The translations under genes and the position numbers were made by a program. A stretch of 64,000 nucleotides of DNA from Roseateles sp. YR242 (GTDB lineage Bacteria > Pseudomonadota > Gammaproteobacteria > Burkholderiales > Burkholderiaceae_C), in NCBI RefSeq assembly GCF_900109745.1, contig NZ_FOAV01000018.1, positions 1 through 64,000 of the forward strand, given 5' to 3'. Under the pieces are notes generated by a model. The model was given only the letters and a program-made list of their open reading frames with translations. It did no database searches and had not been told where the DNA came from. Positions 49,977-58,335 of this stretch are shown piece after piece; the stretch's first letter is position 1, and the number at the start of each line of letters is the position of its first letter.

Positions 49977-50148
49977 GTTCAAAGGCGCGAGGCGCCAGAA
50001 GGCGTTGTGTCGCCACCCACATGGCCGTACGTTGGACGGAACCGCCACGGATGGTGCCTGCACGGAGTGTCCTGTGAATCCGGTCCGGATGAATTCCATG
50101 CATCACGTCCGGTCGATCTACCGGCGCGCGCGAGAATCCAACCCTCCC

Positions 50149-50907
50149 ATGAATCAGAAATCCCTTCACCACGCCATGCCAGTGCCGTGTCACACGCAGG
50201 CGCAGGCCCTCCCCGTTGGCGATGGGCTGGCCGAGGATGGGCCGAGCTTCAACGCCGCAGAGCGCGCCGCCGTTTACCGGGCGATTGCACTTCGAAGGGA
50301 CATGCGTCACTTCGCGCCCTCGCCACCGTTGCCGGACGATCAGTTGCAACGGCTCCTGCAGGCCGCCCATGCGGCGCCATCCGTCGGCTTGATGCAGCCG
50401 TGGCGTTTCATGCGCCTGAGTTCGCCCGAATGGCGTGCACGGCTTCAGCCCTTGGTAGAGGCAGAGCGGCAGCGCACCGCCGTGGCCCTGGGCGAGCGGG
50501 ACACGGAATTCCTCCAGCTCAAGGTGGACGGCATCCGGGATTGCGCCGAGCTGCTGGCCGTGGTGCTGGCGCCGGATGACGGAACGGTCTTTGGCCGCTT
50601 GAGCCAGCCGCGCCAGATGGCGTGGTGCTCCGCCGCCTGTGCCGTCCAGAACCTCTGGCTGGCGGCGCGAGCCGAGAACCTCGGCATGGGCTGGGTATCG
50701 ATGTTCGACCCTGCGGCGCTGGCATCAGCCCTGTCATTGCCGGCGGGCGCGGAGCCCTTGGGCTTGTTGTGCCTCGGGCCGGTGCCGGCGTTTTATGACC
50801 GGCCCATGCTGGAAACCACCGGCTGGCGGCAGGGCCGGCCACTTGGCGACATGTTGATGGCGTCGCCGCCGCTGCCGTCCCTGTCCCCGCCTCCGTCCCC
50901 GGTTTAG
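50149..50907 (+). CDS. bluB: 5,6-dimethylbenzimidazole synthase BluB
   Basis: 252 residues. BluB is a flavin-destroying nitroreductase-fold enzyme that makes the lower ligand of cobalamin from FMN. Visible are VYRAIALRRDMRHFAP (FMN-phosphate Arg residues), AAHAAPSVGLMQPWRFMRLS and AACAVQNLWLAARAENLGMG followed by WVSMFDP. The start at ATG 50149 gives a slightly long N-terminus; ATG 50176 is possible. It is convergent with cobA, sharing 4 bp at the stop codons, and completes the cobalamin locus. No second B12 riboswitch is recognisable upstream. Confidence 0.9.
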   Translation: MNQKSLHHAMPVPCHTQAQALPVGDGLAEDGPSFNAAERAAVYRAIALRRDMRHFAPSPPLPDDQLQRLLQAAHAAPSVGLMQPWRFMRLSSPEWRARLQPLVEAERQRTAVALGERDTEFLQLKVDGIRDCAELLAVVLAPDDGTVFGRLSQPRQMAWCSAACAVQNLWLAARAENLGMGWVSMFDPAALASALSLPAGAEPLGLLCLGPVPAFYDRPMLETTGWRQGRPLGDMLMASPPLPSLSPPPSPV

Positions 50908-51692
50908 GACGGAGTGGCTTGCAGCAGACTCACCACCGTTCCGATGATCAGCAACGCGGGCGCCCGCACTTCGCGCCCGCGGCCTTCCCCGCGGCTATCG
51001 CCCCGTACGACGCCGGGCAGCCCCGACAGCGACGTCACAAAGACCTCCTGGGCTGGACAGGTGGCATAACGGACGATCGCCACCGGGGTGTCGCCGGAGA
51101 GGCCCGCCGCCTGCAGCTGGGTCGAAATCGTCTCCACCCCGGTCACGCCCATGTAGATCACCACGGTCTGGCGCGGTTGCGCCAGGGCCGTCCAGTTCAA
51201 GGCCAACTGGTCGTGCTGAAGATGCCCCGTGACAAAGACGCAGCTGTGGGCATGGTCCCGATGCGTGAGGGGAAAGCCGAGCCAGGCCGCCGCACCCACC
51301 GCAGCCGTGATGCCGGGAACGACCTGCACAGGAATGCCGGCACTGAGCAGCGCTTCCATCTCTTCCCCGCCGCGCCCGAAGATGAAGGGATCCCCGCCCT
51401 TCAGCCGCACCACGCGCAGCCCGGCGCGGGCCTTCTCCGCCATCAGCGCGCAGATGTCCGCCTGCGCCCAGCTGTGCCGGCCGCCGGCCTTGCCCACGCT
51501 GAGGCAGGCCACGCCCTCAGGCACGTGAGCCAGCACCTCGGGGCTCACCAGCAGGTCGTGCAGCACCACATCGGCCTGCTGCAGGCAGTGCCAGGCGCGC
51601 AGCGTCAGCAAGTCGGCCGCACCCGGGCCGGCACCCACCAGCGCCACGCTACCGGGCGTCAACGAAACCGTGGAGGTGAATCCGGCCGTCAA
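50904..51692 (-). CDS. cobA: Uroporphyrinogen-III C-methyltransferase
   Basis: 262 residues. It methylates uroporphyrinogen III at C2 and C7 to give precorrin-2, the entry to siroheme and cobalamin. GSVALVGAGPGAADLLTLRA and VRLKGGDPFIFGRGGEEM are hallmark blocks, with PGITAAVGAAAWLGFPLTHR and MGVTGVETIS following. It is the last gene of the cbi operon, its start overlapping the ferredoxin stop by 4 bp. Being stand-alone, it does not include the CysG oxidase/chelatase domains. Confidence 0.92.
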   Translation of the reverse strand: MTAGFTSTVSLTPGSVALVGAGPGAADLLTLRAWHCLQQADVVLHDLLVSPEVLAHVPEGVACLSVGKAGGRHSWAQADICALMAEKARAGLRVVRLKGGDPFIFGRGGEEMEALLSAGIPVQVVPGITAAVGAAAWLGFPLTHRDHAHSCVFVTGHLQHDQLALNWTALAQPRQTVVIYMGVTGVETISTQLQAAGLSGDTPVAIVRYATCPAQEVFVTSLSGLPGVVRGDSRGEGRGREVRAPALLIIGTVVSLLQATPS

Positions 51693-52036
51693 TCGGTGTC
51701 CCCTGCCTGATGGAACACCAGCTCCTCCACCCGGCGACCCTCGCAGAGGTGCTCCTGGATGATACGGTCCATGTTCTCGGGCGTGACGTTGTAGTACCAG
51801 GTGCCGTCCGGCTGCACGCAGACGATGGGGCCGCCTTTGCAGGCCGCAAAGCAGCTGGCCCGCGTGCGCTTCACACGCAGCGGGCCGGCATTGAGGCCGG
51901 CTGCCTTGAACTTGTCGCCCAGGCTGTCGAACAGCGCCTGAGAGGCGCCATCACTGGTGCAACGCTCGCCTGTGCACACGAGGATGTGGCGGCGGTATTC
52001 ACCGATCTTGGGTTTGACGACGTCCTGGTCACTCAT
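51689..52036 (-). CDS. cbiW: Thioredoxin-fold [2Fe-2S] ferredoxin, CbiW-like
   Basis: 115 residues of the (2Fe-2S) ferredoxin family. The four ligand Cys are in LVCTGERCTSDGAS (two), then SCFAACKGGPIVCV (two of three). CbiW of Bacillus megaterium occupies the same kind of position in a cobalamin operon, possibly supplying electrons to ring-contraction or cobalt-reduction steps. It overlaps both neighbours by 4 bp (ATGA junctions). Confidence 0.82.
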   Translation of the reverse strand: MSDQDVVKPKIGEYRRHILVCTGERCTSDGASQALFDSLGDKFKAAGLNAGPLRVKRTRASCFAACKGGPIVCVQPDGTWYYNVTPENMDRIIQEHLCEGRRVEELVFHQAGDTD

Positions 52037-53022
52037 GCCACGTCCTCCTCGGGCGAGGTTTCGGCCTCTACCGCTTCATCCGGCGCGGCCAGCACCGACG
52101 CGATGTAGTCCTGCGGCAGGCGATGGCGAAGGGCCAGGGTGGCCACATCCGCACCTTCGGCATGCTCCAGCTTCACCAGCTCCAGCCAGCCGAGCAGGCC
52201 GGTGGACAAGGAACGGCCGGGACGCTCGCCTTCGCGGGTGCTGCCACCATCGGCCATGTCGTACTTGTTGGCGTAGCCGCGCGGCGTGACCATCAGGCCG
52301 TGCCGCACGAAGGTGTTGCTGTTGCCGATCAGCACGGTGCTGAGCATCCCGATGTCCGCATCCGCCATGCTGTCCAGCGTGGTGAAGACGATCTTCTGGC
52401 GGCGGCGATAGCCGCTCTTGACGATGGCCACCGGCGTGTCCGCGCGTCGGTGGCGCAGGAAAAGGCGCTGCGCTTCGACGATCTGCCGTGTGCGCCGGCC
52501 GCTCTTGGGGTTGTAGAGCGCCACCACGAAGTCCGCCATGGCCACTGCGTCCAGCCGGCGTGCAATGGTGGGCCAGGGCGTCAGCAGGTCCGACAGCGAG
52601 ATGGCGCAGAAGTCGTGCGTGAGGGGCGCACCCACCAGCGCGGCGCAGCTGTTCAGGGCGGACGCGCCGGGAATGATCTCCACCTGCACCGGGTCTTCCG
52701 GCGTCCAGCCGGCCTGGAACAGCACCTCATAGGTGGGCCCGGCCATGCCGTAAACGCCGGCATCGCCGGAGGAGATGAGGGCCACCTTCTTGCCCTGCCG
52801 GGCGGCCTCCAGCGCGCTGACCGCGCGGTCCAGCTCTTCCGTCATCGACTTGCGGATGACTTCCTTGCCTTCCACCAGGTCGGCCACCAGCTTGATGTAG
52901 GTGACATAGCCGATCACCACATCGGCCTCTTCGATGGCCGAGCGGGCGCGTTGCGTCATGTGCTCCACGTTGCCGGGGCCGATGCCGACCAGCATGATTT
53001 TTCCGTGGGGAGTGGGGGTCAT
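52033..53022 (-). CDS. cbiH: Precorrin-3B/cobalt-factor-III C17-methyltransferase
   Basis: 329 residues. CobJ/CbiH methylates C17 and drives ring contraction. Family blocks: MLVGIGPGNVEHMTQRARSA, YVTYIKLVADLVEGKEV, ISSGDAGVYGMAGPTYEVLF and VEIIPGASALNSCAALVGAP. The catalytic domain ends near residue 255 (MVTPRGYANKY); another roughly 70 residues follow that have no Cys and do not match the Fe-S extension of B. megaterium CbiH60. Given the anaerobic partners, the CbiH activity is more likely than CobJ. It overlaps cobE and the ferredoxin gene by 4 bp. Confidence 0.9.
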   Translation of the reverse strand: MTPTPHGKIMLVGIGPGNVEHMTQRARSAIEEADVVIGYVTYIKLVADLVEGKEVIRKSMTEELDRAVSALEAARQGKKVALISSGDAGVYGMAGPTYEVLFQAGWTPEDPVQVEIIPGASALNSCAALVGAPLTHDFCAISLSDLLTPWPTIARRLDAVAMADFVVALYNPKSGRRTRQIVEAQRLFLRHRRADTPVAIVKSGYRRRQKIVFTTLDSMADADIGMLSTVLIGNSNTFVRHGLMVTPRGYANKYDMADGGSTREGERPGRSLSTGLLGWLELVKLEHAEGADVATLALRHRLPQDYIASVLAAPDEAVEAETSPEEDVA

Positions 53023-53441
53023 GGTGTCTTCCTTGCAATCGATACGGTGGCATGGCGGCCATCAAGGCCACGGTGCCGGAATTTCTCGACGATCAATGCC
53101 GTCATGGGGGTGTTCGGGCCGGCCGCCAGCAGGCAGGCCGCTTCACTCACGGAAGGCGTGCCGGTGTAGTGACGTACCGTCTCGGACGGGTTGGGCACGG
53201 GCACGGCGGCCAAAACCTCGGGGGCGAAGAACTGCAGCGTCCATCCCTGTTCGGCCGCCAGCGCCAGGAGGCCGGCCTCGTCCGACTTGATCGTGATGCT
53301 GCCTGCCGCCACGACCTGATCCATCCGCAGCCCGGCCTGCTGCAAGGCCGCGGTCACGGCCTCTCGAAGTGTGGCCAGCGAGGTGCCCCGGTCGCAGCCC
53401 AGGCCCAGGGTGATGGCCGCCGAGGCCGCCGAGTTCCTCAT
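53019..53441 (-). CDS. cobE: CobE / CbiG C-terminal domain protein
   Basis: 140 residues. It matches the C-terminal domain of CbiG found alone as CobE: ITLGLGCDRGTSLATLREAV, VAAGSITIKSDEAGLLALAA, then VPNPSETVRHYTGTPSVSEA and LIVEKFRHRGLDGRHATVSI. In CbiG this domain accompanies the hydrolase part that opens the cobalt-precorrin-5A lactone. Here the two are encoded as separate, coupled genes (4-bp overlap), a split arrangement. Confidence 0.85.
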   Translation of the reverse strand: MRNSAASAAITLGLGCDRGTSLATLREAVTAALQQAGLRMDQVVAAGSITIKSDEAGLLALAAEQGWTLQFFAPEVLAAVPVPNPSETVRHYTGTPSVSEAACLLAAGPNTPMTALIVEKFRHRGLDGRHATVSIARKTP

Positions 53442-54253
53442 GCGTGGGTTCCAGGCGCATCCGCCACGCTGTCCTGCGGCGGGCGATAGACCACCAGGCG
53501 CTCATGCAGCGCCTCCCACTGCGACGGCGGAACCGGCGTGTGGGTGACCCACAGCACGGCCGCAAAGCGCGCCAGGTCGACGGCATCGAAACGGTCGAAG
53601 CGATGGATGTTGGCCGGCAGGGGCGTGGGCCGTGTCCACCATTGCGGGCTTCCGGCCTCCTGCACAAACGCGATGGGCTCGCCATTGACCACATGCGCGG
53701 AGACGCGGGTGATGTTGATCTTGGGCGCTTCCACACGCCAGCCCAGGTGGCGCCCCAGGATGTCCACGGGGATGGTCTTGCCCACGTCGGAGGCGGTGGT
53801 CAGCACCGGCACCGCGCCCATCAGGGCGGCGACCCGTTCGCTCCACTCGTTGGCGCCGCCCACGTGGCCGGAGAGCACGGGAATGACGTATTGGCCTGCA
53901 TCGTCCACCACGATGACGCCGGGGTCCACATCCTTGTCCTTCAGGTGCGGCGCAATCAGGCGGACCACCGCCCCCAGCGAGACGAAGAACACCAGCTGGT
54001 CCTGATGGCTGAACAGCGGCCCGATCTGGTCCCGCAGCGCGCCCTCGTAGGCATGCACGCTGTTGGGCAGGCCAGCAAAGGCCTCGGCAAACTTGGCCGA
54101 TGTGCAGACCGCCGCCTGGGGCAGCGACGCCGCCAGCCTGGCGGCCTGGGCGGCCCCATGCTTGGTGATGGCCACCAGGCAGATGCGGGGCTCGGCAGCC
54201 GCGGGCGTGGCCGAGGGCGAGGGGGCGGACGAGGGGGATTCAATAGCGGTCAT
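53438..54253 (-). CDS. cbiG: Cobalt-precorrin-5A hydrolase, CbiG N-terminal and central parts
   Basis: 271 residues. Hallmark segments VSLGAVVRLIAPHLKDKDVD and PGVIVVDDAGQYVIPVLSGH followed by VGGANEW identify CbiG, which opens the ring lactone and expels acetaldehyde in the anaerobic pathway. The usual C-terminal domain is missing because it is carried by the next gene (cobE). A Ser/Pro-rich head (about 25 residues) precedes the domain. ATG 54253 overlaps cbiL by 4 bp. Confidence 0.88.
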   Translation of the reverse strand: MTAIESPSSAPSPSATPAAAEPRICLVAITKHGAAQAARLAASLPQAAVCTSAKFAEAFAGLPNSVHAYEGALRDQIGPLFSHQDQLVFFVSLGAVVRLIAPHLKDKDVDPGVIVVDDAGQYVIPVLSGHVGGANEWSERVAALMGAVPVLTTASDVGKTIPVDILGRHLGWRVEAPKINITRVSAHVVNGEPIAFVQEAGSPQWWTRPTPLPANIHRFDRFDAVDLARFAAVLWVTHTPVPPSQWEALHERLVVYRPPQDSVADAPGTHA

Positions 54254-55062
54254 GGGGTTTCCACAGGATCAGGAAGCGGGCTGCTCTTCTTCAGGCAGCC
54301 CTTGATGCGTTCACCGCGGATGCGGTGGGGGTTCTTGACCACCAGCAGCGAGAGGTAGCTGACCTTCTCGCCACGCAGCGCCAGCAGGTCGGTGCCGGAG
54401 ACACGCCGCTCATCCGGCGCGCCCACGCGCTCGATGAAGTGGGCCCCGGGCAGCAGTTCGCGGCGCTCCAGCCAGTCGATCAGGTCACCGATCAGCGGCT
54501 TGATCTTCATGAGCACCAGTGTGTCAAAGTCGGGCAGCAGGCGGTCCACGGCGCTCACGCCATAGGCCGCCGGCACGATGGCCACGGTGTCGTCCTGCTC
54601 GGCGAAGGGAATGTCCACGCTGGCGCAGGCGGCGGTGAAGGCGTTGACGCCAGCAATCACCTGCACGGGGATGTCCCCATCAAGCGCCCGTACCGTGCGC
54701 GCCAGGTGGCCGAAGGTGGCGTAGGTGCTGGCATCGCCCTCCACCAGGAACATCACGTCCTGGCCGGCCTGCAGCCACGGGAGCACGGTGTCGGCGGCCT
54801 TGAGCCACGCACGGGCGAGCTTCTCGCCGTCATGCGTCATGGGGAACAGCAACTGGGTGTGGATGGCGGGCGGTGGCAACTCGGCGCGCCGGACGATGTC
54901 AAAGGCGAAGCTCGGGGTCTTGCCGCTGCGGGCGGGATAGACCCACACCGTGTCGGTGCGCTGCAGGGCCGCCCAGGCCGCGCGGGTGATCAGCCCGGGA
55001 TCACCCGGGCCCAGGGAGACGCCCCACAGGGTGCCTGGCGCGGTGGGGCGGGCGTCAGTCAT
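54250..55062 (-). CDS. cbiL: Precorrin-2/cobalt-factor-II C20-methyltransferase
   Basis: About 270 residues from ATG 55062, which overlaps the end of cbiET by 8 bp. Blocks typical of CbiL/CobI are GTLWGVSLGPGDPGLITRAA, LVEGDASTYATFGHLARTV, VIAGVNAFTAACASVDIPFA and DTLVLMKIKPLIGDLIDWLE. It uses S-adenosylmethionine to methylate C20. An upstream in-frame extension to 55107 lies within cbiET and is less likely. Confidence 0.9.
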   Translation of the reverse strand: MTDARPTAPGTLWGVSLGPGDPGLITRAAWAALQRTDTVWVYPARSGKTPSFAFDIVRRAELPPPAIHTQLLFPMTHDGEKLARAWLKAADTVLPWLQAGQDVMFLVEGDASTYATFGHLARTVRALDGDIPVQVIAGVNAFTAACASVDIPFAEQDDTVAIVPAAYGVSAVDRLLPDFDTLVLMKIKPLIGDLIDWLERRELLPGAHFIERVGAPDERRVSGTDLLALRGEKVSYLSLLVVKNPHRIRGERIKGCLKKSSPLPDPVETP

Positions 55063-56383
55063 CCGTGGCCTCCTTGGTGGCTGCTGCGGGTTCACCGCGC
55101 CAGGCACACACGATCCATACCGGGTTCTCGGCCACCATGCGGTTCATGTGCAGGATCGGCTTGCTGCGGGCCGCCTGGATCTGCAGCACATCCCAGGCCA
55201 CGCCTTCGCCCGCCAGGGCCTGCAGCGCGGCGGTGGCGGTGGCGAGGTTTTCCAGCGTCACGAAGTTCATGACCAGGCGCCCCTGCGGCCGCAGCCGGCC
55301 GAGGATCTTGCCGATGAGCACCGACAGCTCGCCGCCGGACCCGCCCACAAACACGGCATCCGGTGCCAGCCAGTCCTCCAGCCCTTCCGGTGCCTTGCCG
55401 TGGGCCAGGCTGTAATTGCTCACGCCGAAGGCTTCATGGTTGCGGCGGGCGATCGCCACGTCGGCCTCGTTCTTCTCGATGGCAAACACATGGCCCTGGG
55501 GGCAGAGGCGGGCGGCCTCCAGCCCCACCGACCCGGAGCCCGCGCCGATGTCCCACACGATGCTGTCCGCACGCAGTTGCAGGCGTGCCAGGCTGACCGC
55601 ACGGACCTCCTGCTTGGTGATCAACCCCTTGTCCGGCTGACGCTGGTGGTAGGCCGTGTCGGCCAGCCCGAAGCGCACTGGCCGGGCCGGTGGCAGGTGG
55701 CGCCACAGCAGGACAACGTTGAGATCCGCGAAGGTCATGCCGGCAGCCTCGGTGGGCGACAACTGGGGTAGCACACGTTCTTCCGGCTGCAGCAGCCGCT
55801 CCGCCACGGCCATGTGGAAGTCGTCCCCCAGCCCTTCGGCCAGCAGCAGGCGTGCGATGCGGTCCGGGCTGTTGACCGGGCTGGTCAGCACCAGCAGGCG
55901 GTCATTCACGCGCAGGGCCTGGGCCAGCGGATAGAGGCCATGCGAGGGCAGGCTGCCGCGGGCCCACTCACCCGCATCCTTGCCGTGGGCAGAGACGATG
56001 CGGGCGTCCTGCCAGGCCAGTCCGATGCGTGCGCAGGCCAGTTGCAGCGTGGAGAGATTGGGATGGATCTCCAGTGCGTCGATGCACAGGTGCTGCGCCA
56101 GGTAGGGGGCGATGCCGTGGCACAGCGGGTCGCCCGTGGCCAGCACCACGCAGCGCTTCATGGCCTCGCGCGCCGCGCGCACCCAGTCCGGCACCTGGGT
56201 CAGTGCACCGGTGAGGTCGTGCCGGACGGCGCCGGGCTTGAAGAAGGCGCCGAACAGTTCCAGCGTGCGGCTGCCGCCGATGACGACGTCCGCCGACCGG
56301 ATCAGGGCGCCGGCCGTGGCACTCAGGCTGGCCATGCCGTCATCCAGCACGCCCACGACGTGGCAGGGGTTGGGGTCTTTCAC
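55055..56383 (-). CDS. cbiET: Precorrin-6Y/cobalt-precorrin-7 methyltransferase-decarboxylase fusion CbiET
   Basis: A 442-residue fusion. The N-terminal half is CbiE, a C5-methyltransferase (VVGVLDDGMASLSATAGALI, VVLATGDPLCHGIAPYL, VNSPDRIARLLLAEG). The C-terminal half is CbiT, a C15-methyltransferase/decarboxylase, with a Rossmann SAM motif in IVWDIGAGSGSVGLEAARLC. The start codon is GTG 56383 (AAGGACTTCGC upstream). CobL is the aerobic name; CbiET is used here to fit the pathway. It overlaps cbiL downstream. Confidence 0.92.
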   Translation of the reverse strand: MKDPNPCHVVGVLDDGMASLSATAGALIRSADVVIGGSRTLELFGAFFKPGAVRHDLTGALTQVPDWVRAAREAMKRCVVLATGDPLCHGIAPYLAQHLCIDALEIHPNLSTLQLACARIGLAWQDARIVSAHGKDAGEWARGSLPSHGLYPLAQALRVNDRLLVLTSPVNSPDRIARLLLAEGLGDDFHMAVAERLLQPEERVLPQLSPTEAAGMTFADLNVVLLWRHLPPARPVRFGLADTAYHQRQPDKGLITKQEVRAVSLARLQLRADSIVWDIGAGSGSVGLEAARLCPQGHVFAIEKNEADVAIARRNHEAFGVSNYSLAHGKAPEGLEDWLAPDAVFVGGSGGELSVLIGKILGRLRPQGRLVMNFVTLENLATATAALQALAGEGVAWDVLQIQAARSKPILHMNRMVAENPVWIVCAWRGEPAAATKEATDD

Positions 56384-56425
56384 GCGAAGTCCTTGTTGAG
56401 CATCAGGGTCGTCAGAGGTCAGAAG

Positions 56426-57637
56426 TCAGAGATCGGCGGCGGTGTCCGCGTCGAGCAGATGGTCGATGCCGGTGCGGCCTGCCGTTGCCGGGCGCTCGCG
56501 GGGTGGTGCCGGGGCGGAGCTGACATCCGCCACGCACTGGCCGCTGAAATCGCACACCAGCACACGCAGGGCAAACGCATGGTCGTAACGGTCCGGGGCC
56601 AGCAACGTGTCGATGGCGGCCTGCGCCAGTGCCTGATGGAAGGCGTCGCCCAGACCGCGTTCCACCATCAGCTCCGCACCGAAGCGGGCGGTCTCGGCGG
56701 TGGCAATGGCCTGGCAGTCTTCGTCCGAGGCACCGATGCGCTTCGCGATCTCGGCAATGAGGTCGGTATCCACCACATTGCGGTTGGCATGGGTGATGGT
56801 TTCGCCCTGCGCGATCTTGGTGAGCTTGCCCACCATGACCCCCAGCACCACCAGCGGGATGCCTTGCGCCACTACCTCGTCGAGGGCATAGCGCAGGAAG
56901 TCACCCATCTGGATGAAACACGCCTGCGGCAACTCGGGCCGCTCGGCCCGCAAGGTGGCGATGGCGAAGGTCTCGGTGCGTCCGCCGGTGGTCAGGGCCA
57001 CCAGCCCCTGGCCCACCGTGGCGGCCACCTGGATGCCCTGGACCACGCTGGCCCGCCAGGCCGCCGTGGAATAGGGCCTCACGATGCCGGTGGTGCCCAG
57101 GATGCTGATGCCGCCCAGGATGCCCAACCGGGCGTTGGTGGTCTTGCGGGCCATCTCCTGTCCGCCGGGCACACTGATGGTCACCGCCACGCCGTGTTGG
57201 GCCAGCAGGTCCGGCGCGGCTTCCCGGAGGTTCTCGGCGATGTTCTTGCGCGGGACCGGATTGATGGCGGGCCCCCCCACCTCAAGGCCCAGCCCCGGCA
57301 TGGTCACCATGCCCACGCCATCACCCGCGTGGAAGGTGATTTCGTCCGCGCGGCCGGGCAGCAGCTGCAGATCGACCGTCAGGTGGGCACCATCGGTGCA
57401 GTCGGGGTCGTCACCGGCGAATTTCACGACCATGGCATGCGCCTGGGCGGCACCTGCCTGACCGTCGTGAATTTCAAACCACACGCGATCCCCGTTGGGC
57501 AGCAGGCTTTCGATCCGCTCGGGCACGTCACCGCCAGCCAGCCCCAGCACCGCCGCACGCGCCGCCGCGGCCGCGCAGGCGCCCGTGGTGAAGCCGGTGC
57601 GTGTGCCGCGTGCGGCTGCCTGGCCGGTCTCTGTCAT
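56426..57637 (-). CDS. cbiD: Cobalt-precorrin-5B C1-methyltransferase CbiD
   Basis: 403 residues. CbiD methylates C1 in the anaerobic pathway and has no aerobic-pathway homologue, so it is diagnostic. Segments: GTRTGFTTGACAAAAARAAV, GDGVGMVTMPGLGLEVGGPA, INPVPRKNIAENL, GISILGTTGIVRPYSTAAWR, and KLTKIAQGETITHANRNVVD. ATG 57637 overlaps the cbiC stop (ATGA). A 42-bp spacer to cbiET is one of the few non-overlapping junctions. Confidence 0.93.
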   Translation of the reverse strand: MTETGQAAARGTRTGFTTGACAAAAARAAVLGLAGGDVPERIESLLPNGDRVWFEIHDGQAGAAQAHAMVVKFAGDDPDCTDGAHLTVDLQLLPGRADEITFHAGDGVGMVTMPGLGLEVGGPAINPVPRKNIAENLREAAPDLLAQHGVAVTISVPGGQEMARKTTNARLGILGGISILGTTGIVRPYSTAAWRASVVQGIQVAATVGQGLVALTTGGRTETFAIATLRAERPELPQACFIQMGDFLRYALDEVVAQGIPLVVLGVMVGKLTKIAQGETITHANRNVVDTDLIAEIAKRIGASDEDCQAIATAETARFGAELMVERGLGDAFHQALAQAAIDTLLAPDRYDHAFALRVLVCDFSGQCVADVSSAPAPPRERPATAGRTGIDHLLDADTAADL

Positions 57638-58335
57638 GCACCGGCTCCCGGCGCGGCCAGGCCGGCGGCACGCTGGCGCGCTTCGGCCAGCGCCAGCAGC
57701 GCGTGCAGGGCGGCCACCACCAGCGTCGATCCGCCCTTGCGGCCGCGGATCACGATCCAGGGCACGTCCTGCAGCTCGGCCATCAGGTCCTTGGATTCCT
57801 TGGCCGAGACAAAACCCACCGGCATGCCCACCACCAGGGCCGGGCGCACACCTTCCTCACGGATGAGGCGAACCAGTTCGATCAGCGCGGTCGGCGCATT
57901 GCCGATGCCGACAATGGCGCCCTCCAGCAGGCCCTGCCGCTGCGCCTTGCGCATGGCCTGCACCGCGCGGGTGGTGTCCTGCGCCTGGGCGGTGGCGATG
58001 ACGTCCTCGTCGCTGATGAACTGCCAGGTCTTCATGCCAAAGTGATTCAGGCGCGGGCGGGAAAGGCCCGAGCAGATCATCTCGACGTCGGCCACCACGG
58101 GCGTACCACCCCGCAGCATGGCTGTCACGCCGGAATCCACGGCGTCCGGGTGGAAGTCGGTCAGGCCGTTGAAATCGAAGTCCGCATTGGCGTGGATCAT
58201 GCGGCGGACGATGGCCCATTGCGGATCGGTGTACGCGTGGGGGCCAGCCTCGGCATCAATGATGGAGAAGCTGTCGTGCTCGATGACCTGGCCGGCGCGG
58301 GTCAACTGCTCGGTGACGACGTTGACGGTGCTCAT
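57634..58335 (-). CDS. cbiC: Precorrin-8X/cobalt-precorrin-8 methylmutase
   Basis: 233 residues. CbiC/CobH moves a methyl group from C11 to C12 to form (hydrogeno)byrinic acid. Recognisable parts are VIEHDSFSIIDAEAG with the catalytic His, HANADFDFNGLTDFHPDA, IVGIGNAPTALIELVRLI and PALVVGMPVGFVSAKESK. It overlaps CbiD and CbiX by 4 bp at ATGA junctions. Confidence 0.92.
   Translation of the reverse strand: MSTVNVVTEQLTRAGQVIEHDSFSIIDAEAGPHAYTDPQWAIVRRMIHANADFDFNGLTDFHPDAVDSGVTAMLRGGTPVVADVEMICSGLSRPRLNHFGMKTWQFISDEDVIATAQAQDTTRAVQAMRKAQRQGLLEGAIVGIGNAPTALIELVRLIREEGVRPALVVGMPVGFVSAKESKDLMAELQDVPWIVIRGRKGGSTLVVAALHALLALAEARQRAAGLAAPGAGA

Noticed and set aside
49977-50148. A second cobalamin riboswitch upstream of bluB
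   Set aside because: None of the ordered conserved blocks seen at 63130-63285 could be found here.
55814-58045. 743-residue plus-strand open frame
   Set aside because: It lies opposite cbiET, cbiD and cbiC, whose family motifs are clear; the translation is His/Gly/Arg-rich antisense typical of high-GC DNA.
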